Below, one piece after another: positions 23,367 through 30,560 of a stretch of 64,000 nucleotides of DNA. Position 1 is the stretch's first letter. The number at the start of each line of letters is the position of its first letter. Source of the stretch: Lysinibacillus sp. SGAir0095 (GTDB taxonomy: Bacteria > Bacillota > Bacilli > Bacillales_A > Planococcaceae); NCBI RefSeq assembly GCF_005491425.1, contig NZ_CP028083.1, forward strand, positions 830,001 to 894,000, given 5' to 3'. Both the position numbers and the translations under genes were made by a program. The notes beneath the pieces were generated by a model. It did not search any database. It was not told the origin of the DNA and worked only from the letters and a program-made list of their open reading frames with translations.

Positions 23367-23537
23367 TATTTCTTGCAAAAATATAGTTCTGAAATTTCAA
23401 AAAACCTCATATTGTGAATAAACGTTAAATCGCTAGTTGCAAACGTCCATGAAACACTCGCAATATAAACACGTCGAAAAAAACACCTCTCGTTAGCAAA
23501 ACGGCACATTCTTATATCCGATAGAAAGGAAGAGAAC

Positions 23538-23792
23538 GTGCACGAGCACATTAGGCATCGCTGCGTTCGGCTTGGAGAGCTGCTTATTGAAACAGGTGAA
23601 ACGGTTCGTGTCCTCGCGAAAATGACGGGTTATTCAAAAAGTACTGTGCATAAAGACCTAACTGAACGATTATTCTTAGTCAATGAAAAATTAGCAAACG
23701 AAGTGAAAGAAATCTTAGCATACCACAAATCAATTCGTCATTTACGGGGAGGCGAGGCGACACGTAAGAAATGGCAGTCCCGAAATGATTGA
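23538..23792 (+). CDS. spoIIID: Sporulation transcriptional regulator SpoIIID
   Basis: Mother-cell DNA-binding protein that tunes the sigma-E regulon. The 84-residue product has a helix-turn-helix (TVRVLAKMTGYSKSTVHKDLTERL) and the conserved basic tail region HKSIRHLRGGEAT, closely matching B. subtilis SpoIIID. The start is GTG at 23538 with SD GAAAGGAAGAG. It is followed by mbl, the usual neighbour. Confidence 0.96.
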   Translation: MHEHIRHRCVRLGELLIETGETVRVLAKMTGYSKSTVHKDLTERLFLVNEKLANEVKEILAYHKSIRHLRGGEATRKKWQSRND

Positions 23793-23838
23793 AAAAGCAT
23801 TTAGCTTGGCTTTCACAAGTCAACTAAGTGCTTTTTTA
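23792..23838 (+). terminator. Terminator after spoIIID
   Basis: AAAAGCA...TTTAG pairs with CTAAG...TGCTTTT (imperfect long stem), then a T run; it begins at the spoIIID stop. Confidence 0.75.
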
Positions 23839-23840
23839 CT

Positions 23841-23898
23841 ATGTACCTGGTACACACACAATGATGAATATTCTGAATTGTTTGTGTACCAGGTACAT
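23841..23898. repeat. REP-like palindromic repeat, element B
   Basis: An inverted pair with 21-base arms (23841-23861 and 23878-23898, one mismatch), each holding the core GTACC(T/A)GGTAC, around a 16-base spacer containing GAATATTCTGAA. The core and spacer are shared with elements A and E. It lies between spoIIID and mbl, directly after a terminator. Confidence 0.88.
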
Positions 23899-24022
23899 GT
23901 AACCACTTATAACCAGTATAAATAAAGATGTAATTGCTATCTGATTATGATAAAATATTCTAGATAAAGATATGTACAAGCACGGTTTTTATGTTTGAGT
24001 GGCAGGAAGGAGAAATTATTAA

Positions 24023-25021
24023 ATGTTTTCTAAAGATATAGGGATTGATTTAGGAACGGCAAATGTACTCATCTATGTGAAGGGAAAAGGAATCGTCTTA
24101 AATGAGCCATCAGTTGTCGCTATCGATAAGAATACGAAAAAAGTATTAGCTGTTGGTGAAGAAGCACGTCAAATGGTTGGTCGTACTCCTGGGAATATTG
24201 TAGCAATTCGTCCATTAAAAGATGGTGTAATTGCGGATTTCGATGTAACCGAAGCTATGTTAAAATATTTTATAAACAAGTTAGACGTGAAAGGATTCTT
24301 CTCGAAGCCACGTATTCTTATTTGCTGTCCAACAAACATCACAAGCGTGGAACAAAAAGCAATTAGAGAAGCTGCTGAGAAATCCGGCGGCAAAAAAGTA
24401 TACTTAGAGGAAGAACCAAAAGTAGCTGCAATCGGTGCAGGTATGGATATTTTCCAACCTAGCGGCAACATGGTTGTTGATATCGGTGGTGGTACTACAG
24501 ATGTAGCAGTTCTTTCAATGGGAGATATCGTAACAAGCGAGTCCATCAAAGTTGCTGGAGACGTTTTTGATAATGATATTTTGCAATACATAAAAAAACA
24601 ATACAAACTATTAATCGGTGAACGCACTGCCGAAGCCATTAAAATCACGATTGGTACAGTATATCCTGGAAGCCGTGAGGAAGCAATGGAAATTCGTGGA
24701 CGAGACATGGTAACCGGTTTACCAAGAACAATCGAAATTCATTCTTCAGAGATTGAAAAAGCCTTGCATGAATCGGTTTCATTAATTGTTCAATCAGCAA
24801 AAAATGTTCTTGAAAAAACGCCTCCTGAACTTTCTGCGGATATTATTGATCGTGGAGTATGCATTACTGGTGGTGGTGCACTATTACACGGAATGGACCA
24901 GCTGCTGACGCAAGAATTGAAGGTACCTGTGTTTGTAGCCGAGAACCCAATGGATTGTGTTGCTGTTGGAACAGGTTTAATGTTAGATAACATCGACCGT
25001 TCTCCAGGTTCTCGAATTTAA
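24023..25021 (+). CDS. mbl: MreB-like cell-shape protein Mbl
   Basis: Actin-fold ATPase that organises lateral wall synthesis along the cylinder. The 332-residue protein begins MFSKDIGIDLGTANVLIYVKGKG and contains the phosphate-binding VVDIGGGTTDVAVLSMG and the ITGGGALLHGMDQLL motif. Among MreB paralogues, the spoIIID-mbl-flhO-flhP order and near-identity to remembered B. subtilis Mbl (for example KPRILICCPTNITSVEQKAI) point to Mbl rather than MreB or MreBH. SD AAGGAGAAA precedes the ATG. Confidence 0.93.
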   Translation: MFSKDIGIDLGTANVLIYVKGKGIVLNEPSVVAIDKNTKKVLAVGEEARQMVGRTPGNIVAIRPLKDGVIADFDVTEAMLKYFINKLDVKGFFSKPRILICCPTNITSVEQKAIREAAEKSGGKKVYLEEEPKVAAIGAGMDIFQPSGNMVVDIGGGTTDVAVLSMGDIVTSESIKVAGDVFDNDILQYIKKQYKLLIGERTAEAIKITIGTVYPGSREEAMEIRGRDMVTGLPRTIEIHSSEIEKALHESVSLIVQSAKNVLEKTPPELSADIIDRGVCITGGGALLHGMDQLLTQELKVPVFVAENPMDCVAVGTGLMLDNIDRSPGSRI

Positions 25022-25116
25022 AGACCGAACTGCATCAAAATTTAAGTATGGAATATTAATGGGTCAAGTTGATTCAACATCTGACTTAATACAAAATAAT
25101 TTTAGAGGTGAAAAAA

Positions 25117-25953
25117 TTGTTTAAAGGATTTTATACTGTCGCAACGGGTATGGTGTCTCAACAAAGAAAAACAGAAATTATTACGAACAATATGGCTAAT
25201 GCCAATACACCTGGTTTTAAGTCAGATCAATCAACGATTCGTTCATTTCCAGATATGCTTTTATCTGCGGTAGGAAGCACAAATCTACCAACTGAACATA
25301 ATTTAAGCAGGGCTCAAATCCAGCAAATCGGCACAGTAAATACAGGTGTTTACTTACAAGAAACGCTAGCGAATTATACGCAAGGGTCCATTTATGAAAC
25401 AAGTCAAAAAACAGACGTTGCCCTAATCAATGGTACAATGCCGACAAATGACGAATCAGGTCAAGCAGGTACGATCTTTTTCCGACTGGAACATCCAGAA
25501 GGTGGAGAAGCTTATACACGAAACGGGAATTTCACATTAGATGGAGAAGGCTACTTAGTAAATGCTCAGGGACTATATGTTCTTTCAGCAGAGGGCGAAC
25601 GAATTCAGTTACCAAATGATCAGTTCAACTTAACACAAGAAGGAAACATTTTTGTAAATGACGAACTTGCAGCATCTCTAGGAGTATCCTTCTCTGCAAA
25701 TCCTAACACTTTAGTGAAACAGGATAATGGTTTATTCCGTACAATCGATGGAACGGATCTACCAAGTGCATTTGGACAGGAAGGCATTTCTTTCTCTATG
25801 CAGCAAAGCTTTCTTGAAGGCTCCAATGTTGATTCAGCCCAATCGATGACAGATCTATTAACAGCTTACCGTGCCTTTGAAGCAAACCAAAAAGTACTAC
25901 AAGCCTATGATAAAAGCATGGATAAAGCCGTAAACGAAATTGGAAGAGTATAG
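25117..25953 (+). CDS. flhO: Flagellar hook-basal body protein FlhO (distal rod)
   Basis: Rod protein of the FlgF/FlgG type, exported by the flagellar type III system. The 278-residue product has the N-terminal rod motif NNMANANTPGFKSDQ and the C-terminal TAYRAFEANQKVLQAYDKSMDKAVNEIG, both needed for axial assembly. The start is taken as TTG at 25117 (MFKGFYTVATGMVSQQ) because GAGGTG lies six bases upstream and the family begins there; the GTG at 25108 is part of the SD. It forms a pair with flhP, 16 bases downstream. Confidence 0.9.
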   Translation: MFKGFYTVATGMVSQQRKTEIITNNMANANTPGFKSDQSTIRSFPDMLLSAVGSTNLPTEHNLSRAQIQQIGTVNTGVYLQETLANYTQGSIYETSQKTDVALINGTMPTNDESGQAGTIFFRLEHPEGGEAYTRNGNFTLDGEGYLVNAQGLYVLSAEGERIQLPNDQFNLTQEGNIFVNDELAASLGVSFSANPNTLVKQDNGLFRTIDGTDLPSAFGQEGISFSMQQSFLEGSNVDSAQSMTDLLTAYRAFEANQKVLQAYDKSMDKAVNEIGRV

Positions 25954-25969
25954 TAAGGGAGGATAAATC

Positions 25970-26809
25970 ATGCTTCGTACAATGATTACAGCAACAAACA
26001 CATTAGGACAGTTGCAAAGTCAAATTGATACAATCAGTAATAACATTGCCAACAGTAATACAGCAGGTTACAAAGCGAAGGAAGCTACTTTTTCTGAACT
26101 TCTGTACCAACAATTCAACAATGATAACTTAGATCCAACAGTTCGAAATTCACCAGTCGGTATTCGCTATGGTGTTGGTGCGTATCTTGGGCAAATTCAG
26201 ACCAACTTTGCACAAGGCGGCCTACAAGCAACTGATCGAGATTTAGACTTAGCTTTCACGAAAGAAAAACAATACTTCAATATTCTTATGCCTGATGGGG
26301 AGAATGGTCAAAGAACGGTTTATTCACGTCAAGGTGATTTCTATGTAACACCGGTAGATAATGGACAGGCAATGCTTGTTAATGGGGATGGTTATGCGGT
26401 AGCTGATTCAAATGGAGATGCTATCTATTTCCCTGATAATGTTAGCAATTTTAGTTTATCAAAGGATGGTACATTAGGTGTGAACTATCCAGACGGTGAT
26501 TCATTAACATTTGAATTAGGAATTACTGAAATACAAACACCTCAAGTGATGGAGCATGTTTCGGATACTTATATCGCTCTACCATCAAATTTCGACCAAT
26601 TAGGATATAATCAGGCTGATATTCTTATAGATTTGCAAGGCGCAGCTCGTACTGAAGTTGGGATAACGAATGGATCATTAGAGTTATCTAATGTAAATCT
26701 ATCAACTGAAATGTCAAATTTGATTAATGCACAACGAAACTATCAATTTAGTTCCCGTGCAATTTCAATTGCTGATCAGATGTTAGGTTTGATCAACGGA
26801 ATTAGATAA
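25970..26809 (+). CDS. flhP: Flagellar hook-basal body protein FlhP (distal rod)
   Basis: Second FlgG-like rod subunit (279 residues), with N-terminal QSQIDTISNNIANSNTAGYKAKEATFSELLYQQF, a central beta domain and C-terminal NLIRNYQ-type helix (STEMSNLINAQRNYQFSSRAISIADQMLGLINGI). It is a paralogue of the preceding flhO. SD AAGGGAGG precedes the ATG. The mbl-flhO-flhP context is conserved in motile Bacillales. Confidence 0.92.
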   Translation: MLRTMITATNTLGQLQSQIDTISNNIANSNTAGYKAKEATFSELLYQQFNNDNLDPTVRNSPVGIRYGVGAYLGQIQTNFAQGGLQATDRDLDLAFTKEKQYFNILMPDGENGQRTVYSRQGDFYVTPVDNGQAMLVNGDGYAVADSNGDAIYFPDNVSNFSLSKDGTLGVNYPDGDSLTFELGITEIQTPQVMEHVSDTYIALPSNFDQLGYNQADILIDLQGAARTEVGITNGSLELSNVNLSTEMSNLINAQRNYQFSSRAISIADQMLGLINGIR

Positions 26810-26848
26810 CATACGTGTGTAAATTTTTTAAGGTAAGGGTGAACGGCC

Positions 26849-27130
26849 ATGACAAACGAATTAAAAAGTGAATCTACCCAGCCGAAAGTTCCTCAAAAAG
26901 AAAAGAAAGAAAAAAGAAGTGAGAAGAATAAAGAAAAGCCAATTCGTTGGTACAATTTCCGACTATTTCCAATTTGGTTAAGAATCATTCTTGTTCTAAT
27001 CCTGCTAATTCTAGCAGGTGGCTCAGGCTTAATGATTGGTTTTGGTGTAATTGGAAGCGGCGAACCGTTTGATGTACTGAAACAGGAAACTTGGCGACAC
27101 ATGTTAGATATTATAAATGGGAAAGAATAG
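26849..27130 (+). CDS. EpuA-like small membrane protein
   Basis: A 93-residue protein: a lysine/glutamate-rich cytoplasmic head (residues 1-33), one membrane helix (about 46-70) and a short tail FGVIGSGEPFDVLKQETWRHMLDIING. This head-PIWLR-helix-GxGVIGxGxPFDV layout matches the small EpuA family (often annotated in databases as 'RNA polymerase subunit beta' by history). No enzymatic role is known to me. SD AAGGGTG precedes the ATG; the gene lies 39 bases after flhP and ends with a hairpin. Confidence 0.72.
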   Translation: MTNELKSESTQPKVPQKEKKEKRSEKNKEKPIRWYNFRLFPIWLRIILVLILLILAGGSGLMIGFGVIGSGEPFDVLKQETWRHMLDIINGKE

Positions 27131-27138
27131 AGAATAAT

Positions 27139-27186
27139 AACTACAATACGAATTGTGTTTAGATTGGTTTGTAGTATTTTTTCTAT
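27139..27186 (+). terminator. Probable terminator before fabZ
   Basis: ACTACAA and TTGTAGT can pair across a 24-base loop region, followed by a T-rich stretch (ATTTTTTCT). It closes the flhO-flhP-epuA-like group. Confidence 0.55.
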
Positions 27187-27260
27187 TCTCCTTTTTAATG
27201 TGTTTTTCTTTTAGAAAAGATATAATTTAATTTACATAAGGGAATAAGGGGGAATTTTAA

Positions 27261-27698
27261 ATGTTAACAGCAGAACAAATTCAAGAAATTTTACCACACC
27301 GCTATCCATTTTTATTAGTGGATCGAATTTTAGAAGTGGAAGAGGGGAAACGCGCGGTAGGCATTAAAAATGTTTCCATCAATGAAGACTTTTTTAACGG
27401 GCATTTCCCAGGTTATCCTGTAATGCCGGGTGTTTTAATTGTTGAGGCATTAGCGCAAGTAGGCGGAGTAGCTTTGTTAAAATCAGAGGAATTCAAAGGA
27501 CGCCTAGCCTTCTTAACTGGAATCGATAATTGCCGTTTTAAACGTCAAGTTGTACCAGGAGACCAATTAAAATTAGAGGTTGAATTTGTAAAACTTCGCG
27601 GAGCTATGGGGAAAGGCCATGCTGTAGCTACAGTAGATGGTGAACTTGTATGTGAAACAGATATCCTGTTTGCAATCGGTCCAGTTCAACCAAAATAA
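27261..27698 (+). CDS. fabZ: 3-hydroxyacyl-[ACP] dehydratase FabZ
   Basis: Dehydrates 3-hydroxyacyl-ACP in each fatty-acid elongation round. The 145-residue hot-dog fold has catalytic His48 in [16 protein letters not shown] and Glu62 in [20 protein letters not shown] precedes the ATG. It stands alone here, following the flagellar rod genes as B. subtilis ywpB/fabZ does. Confidence 0.96.
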   Translation: MLTAEQIQEILPHRYPFLLVDRILEVEEGKRAVGIKNVSINEDFFNGHFPGYPVMPGVLIVEALAQVGGVALLKSEEFKGRLAFLTGIDNCRFKRQVVPGDQLKLEVEFVKLRGAMGKGHAVATVDGELVCETDILFAIGPVQPK

Positions 27699-27880
27699 GT
27701 CTAAATTTAATTTATTTGTATGATTTAATGGATAATTGGGTAAAGAATACAAATAAGTTATTTATACACATGTAATTTTGCATTTCACTTTGTAAAGCAT
27801 TAAAATATATAGGTAGAATGGAATGGTGGATAGAGCAACATCTTAGATTCGCTTTTGAACTGTAGGAGGTTTTAAAATAA

Positions 27881-28273
27881 ATGTATAAACAGTTGTCTTC
27901 AGGCGTAAAGATAAGCATTACTCGGTCTATCTCAACGTCATTTGAATCATATTTAGCAAGTATCGGTTGGGATGAGGACAAATTTTCGATGGAAGAATTT
28001 GTGGCAAATTGGCAAAAATACTTTACAGAAAATGCAGCTTGGTATGACAAAGTACCTCAAGATGTGTTAGTAAGTCCTGAATTTCACCAGGAGCTTGCTC
28101 AGAAAATTGATGAAGTCATTGCCAAGATTTTAAGTGAAAAACCAACGAAAAAGCAAATTGATTCAATTGAGAAAATGCAAAAAGCACTTGGGACAAACTT
28201 TACATACGAATGTAAAGCAGAAGCTGCATATGTAGAACAACAACTAAAAGAACAGTTGAAAAAAGAAGACTAA
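27881..28273 (+). CDS. Conserved-looking hypothetical protein
   Basis: I do not recognise this 130-residue protein. It is soluble, predicted mostly helical, and rich in Lys/Glu, with a probable globular core (SYLASIGWDEDKFSMEEFVANWQKYFTE) and an amphipathic C-terminal helix (EAAYVEQQLKEQLKKED). SD TAGGAGG ten bases before the ATG supports translation, and composition fits its neighbours. It lies alone between fabZ and a lipoprotein gene with no clear terminator on either side. The opposite-strand frame at 27712-28050 is a shadow. Confidence 0.7.
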   Translation: MYKQLSSGVKISITRSISTSFESYLASIGWDEDKFSMEEFVANWQKYFTENAAWYDKVPQDVLVSPEFHQELAQKIDEVIAKILSEKPTKKQIDSIEKMQKALGTNFTYECKAEAAYVEQQLKEQLKKED

Positions 28274-28418
28274 CATTGCTCAAAGTGTAACGATTTTGTA
28301 AATGAGCTAAAATGCGTTACTTCTTTTATGGGATAGTTCCTTCTTTCTCGGGTACTCTATAATTAGTCACATTTCGAATGTGATGGAGTAAAACCTTGAA
28401 AAGGAGGGAACTTTTTTT

Positions 28419-28805
28419 ATGTGGAAAAAGCCTGTCTTTGCGGTTATGCTTGGATCAGCTTTATTGGTCGGCTGTAATAATGCAGAAGAAGATGCTGTCA
28501 ATGACGTGGAAGATGTTGGAGAGGATATAGGACAGGATATCAATGAGGGTGTAAACGATGTCCAAGAAGGTGTCGATGATGTCCTTGAAAATGACGGCTC
28601 CGATAATCTAAACGACGACGTTAATAATGACACAGGCACAAATGATTTAGGGGAAGACCTTAATGGTGATACAGGTACCCTAAATAATAATGACCATACC
28701 GTTGATGAAGATGGTACTTCAAACAGTAATGGTGCCGGCCAAAATCAAAATGGTGATGTCGACAACAACGACGAACGTGTCGATAACGAAAATGAAAACC
28801 AATAG
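28419..28805 (+). CDS. Hyperacidic putative lipoprotein
   Basis: A 128-residue precursor with a short signal (WKKPVFAVMLGSALLVGC) and lipobox LVGC, Cys19 being the likely lipidated residue. The mature part is almost wholly Asp, Asn, Glu, Gly, Val and Thr with a single Arg and no Lys, built from loose repeats of the type D-V-x-D-V/G-E-D. It is probably disordered on the outer face of the membrane; cation binding is a guess. SD AAGGAGGG and a strong terminator frame the gene. Confidence 0.8.
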   Translation: MWKKPVFAVMLGSALLVGCNNAEEDAVNDVEDVGEDIGQDINEGVNDVQEGVDDVLENDGSDNLNDDVNNDTGTNDLGEDLNGDTGTLNNNDHTVDEDGTSNSNGAGQNQNGDVDNNDERVDNENENQ

Positions 28806-28834
28806 ACATCCCTGATTTTTGGATGCTACCATTG

Positions 28835-28865
28835 ATCGCCCCAATTCAAACGGGGCGATTTTTTT
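28835..28865 (+). terminator. Terminator after the lipoprotein gene
   Basis: 8-bp GC-rich stem ATCGCCCC / GGGGCGAT with a 9-nt loop and T run. Confidence 0.92.
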
Positions 28866-28904
28866 GCTTTTACAATCTTTTCCCATCCCTCAAGCTTACC
28901 CCAA

Positions 28905-28943
28905 AACAAAAAAAGATTAGGCATGCAAATCCATACCTAATCA
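28905..28943 (-). terminator. Terminator of the ywpF-like gene (minus strand)
   Basis: GATTAGG and CCTAATC form a stem; read on the minus strand it is followed by a long T tract (the A run at 28905-28914). Confidence 0.8.
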
Positions 28944-28945
28944 GC

Positions 28946-29371
28946 TTAAGATTCTTTTAAACGTGGCCGTTCGCGCATTCCTTTTTTGAAGCGAGCCATT
29001 AATTCTTCACTAGATAAATTTTCACTCAATAATGTGTTTAACAATGCTTCTGCATACTTACTTCGTCTTGTTTTGATTGTTCCTTTTAACAAAACAGTAA
29101 TTTTTTCACCAATTTCCCGGATATCACTTACCAGAACTTTAAAAGGAGCAGGTTCATTATCTGGAAAAGAAATGATGACATGTACTTCAAATACTTCAGT
29201 GGAGTTTTTGAGGTTTTCAAATGTGGATTTGTGCTCTTTGGAAAGGAATAACTCAAGAATCCATGATTTGCGGCTGTTTTCCTGATTGATGACAATTCCA
29301 TCGATTATGGGAATGTTTAACCCGCCTTCTTCATTCATCAGGTCAAATGAAAGCATTTTAAACGTCTTCAT
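28946..29371 (-). CDS. ywpF: YwpF-like protein
   Basis: A 141-residue cytoplasmic protein resembling Bacillus YwpF by its opening MKTFKMLSFDLMNE, the IPIIDGIVINQENSRKSWILELFLSK block and a mixed alpha/beta pattern. Function is unknown. It is transcribed divergently from ssbB, which is also near ywpF in B. subtilis, supporting the call. The SD on the minus strand is GGGGGG close to the ATG at 29371. Confidence 0.68.
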   Translation of the reverse strand: MKTFKMLSFDLMNEEGGLNIPIIDGIVINQENSRKSWILELFLSKEHKSTFENLKNSTEVFEVHVIISFPDNEPAPFKVLVSDIREIGEKITVLLKGTIKTRRSKYAEALLNTLLSENLSSEELMARFKKGMRERPRLKES

Positions 29372-29623
29372 AGCGTCCCCCCAGCAAATTTTTACTTAAA
29401 TTTAGTATAACATATAAAAACTGCGAAACTTAATATTTGCCCCTTACAATTTTGTGACGTTAAAACTTACAGCCTCAAAGGGTTTAGTCAAAAAGGTGAA
29501 ATATTGATATGTCGATATTTAGATTTTCAGGGGTGAAAAATGACGAATATTCCAATTTTCAGATTTTGCCAAATAGGATGAGTACGGTTTATGATGGACA
29601 CACAAAGAAAGGAGGTGAAGGTG

Positions 29624-30034
29624 ATGAACCAAGTCGGACTCGTCGGTCGGTTAACAAGAGACCCAGTTCTCAAAATATTTTCAGAGAATCGTGTACAAAC
29701 CAATTTTGTTATAGCAATCAATCGAAACTACCGAAATAACCAGGGAAATGTAGAAGCCGATTTCGTTAACTGTATAGCATGGGGAAGGCTTGCAGAACGA
29801 GTTGTCAACTATTGTGGAAAAGGATCTTTGGTAGCAGTAAATGGTCGCTTACAAACCAGATCGTTCACAAATAAGGAAAATGTAAAAATTTATACAACAG
29901 AAGTCATTGTAGATGATGTCCGATTCTTAATTCTAAAAACGCCAGAAAACAAAAATAGTACAACCCAAAACAACCATGACGTAACGAAAGATTTTGTTCT
30001 ACCTGAACAAGTGGAGAACACACCAGTTCCTTAG
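29624..30034 (+). CDS. ssbB: Competence-type single-stranded DNA-binding protein SsbB
   Basis: OB-fold SSB of 136 residues (MNQVGLVGRLTRDPVLKIF...VNCIAWGRLAERVVNYCGKGSLVAVNGRLQTRSF). Like B. subtilis SsbB (YwpH), it lacks the long disordered tail and acidic DDDIPF tip of housekeeping SSB, ending instead in EQVENTPVP. That argues for a role in protecting incoming transforming DNA. The ATG at 29624 follows a near-perfect SD (AAAGGAGGTGA); the in-frame ATG at 29591 has none. I looked for a ComK box upstream and found no convincing pair. Confidence 0.88.
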   Translation: MNQVGLVGRLTRDPVLKIFSENRVQTNFVIAINRNYRNNQGNVEADFVNCIAWGRLAERVVNYCGKGSLVAVNGRLQTRSFTNKENVKIYTTEVIVDDVRFLILKTPENKNSTTQNNHDVTKDFVLPEQVENTPVP

Positions 30035-30560
30035 TATTTGGGGAAAAAGTAAGGAACGAACAAGAAAAATAGCTGTTAATGTAGCGGATTAAAATGTTGT
30101 AGAGGTATCAAAAGCTAAACACAAAATTTCGCAAAAACCATAACCCTTCATAATGAACATGTATCTCCTAGAAAAACAAAAAACATTTACTAATGCTCTC
30201 CTGACTAAACGTATTCATAAAACTCTCCTAGTTATCAAAACAATATTAACTCAGACCTAATTCTATTAACGACTTAAGTATTATTAAGAAAGCCCCTTTA
30301 AGTTTGTGTCCTTAAAAACTAATTTATAAATCAGAAAACTCCCTTCCTAAAAATTCTACGATCACTATCCATCCTCGCTTCACAAATTACTTTAAAGGAG
30401 GTGATAAAAAAATCACTACTGCTTGACCGCACAGTAGTGACCTAAATTGAATCGCTCTACATAGTAGAGAACAAACAACTTAATATGGATATAACGCAAA
30501 TGAATAGTGAGAGGCTGCAAAACAGAGTCAAGTTATAAAACTCGACTCTGTTTCTTATCA
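30035..30560. other. Gap between ssbB and the SNF2 gene
   Basis: 526 bases without a supported gene. The notable element is AAAGGAGGTGAT at 30394-30405, a 12-base exact complement of the 16S 3' end, followed by a 9-bp hairpin TCACTACTG / CAGTAGTGA (30413-30440). No ATG follows at suitable spacing; a GTG inside the SD opens only a 14-codon frame. A bidirectional terminator closes the gap. Confidence 0.5.
30519..30556. terminator. Bidirectional terminator
   Basis: Stem AAACAGAGTC (30520-30529) / GACTCTGTTT (30544-30553) extended by imperfect pairs; T-rich on both strands. It ends the minus-strand SNF2 gene four bases after its stop and read-through from ssbB. Confidence 0.85.

Noticed and set aside
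23215-23421. 68-codon frame between spoIIQ and spoIIID
   Set aside because: It runs through the two arms of the long hairpin terminator and has no SD.
30152-30261. 35-codon frame MNMYLLEK... downstream of ssbB
   Set aside because: No SD, no conserved pattern, in an AT-rich gap.
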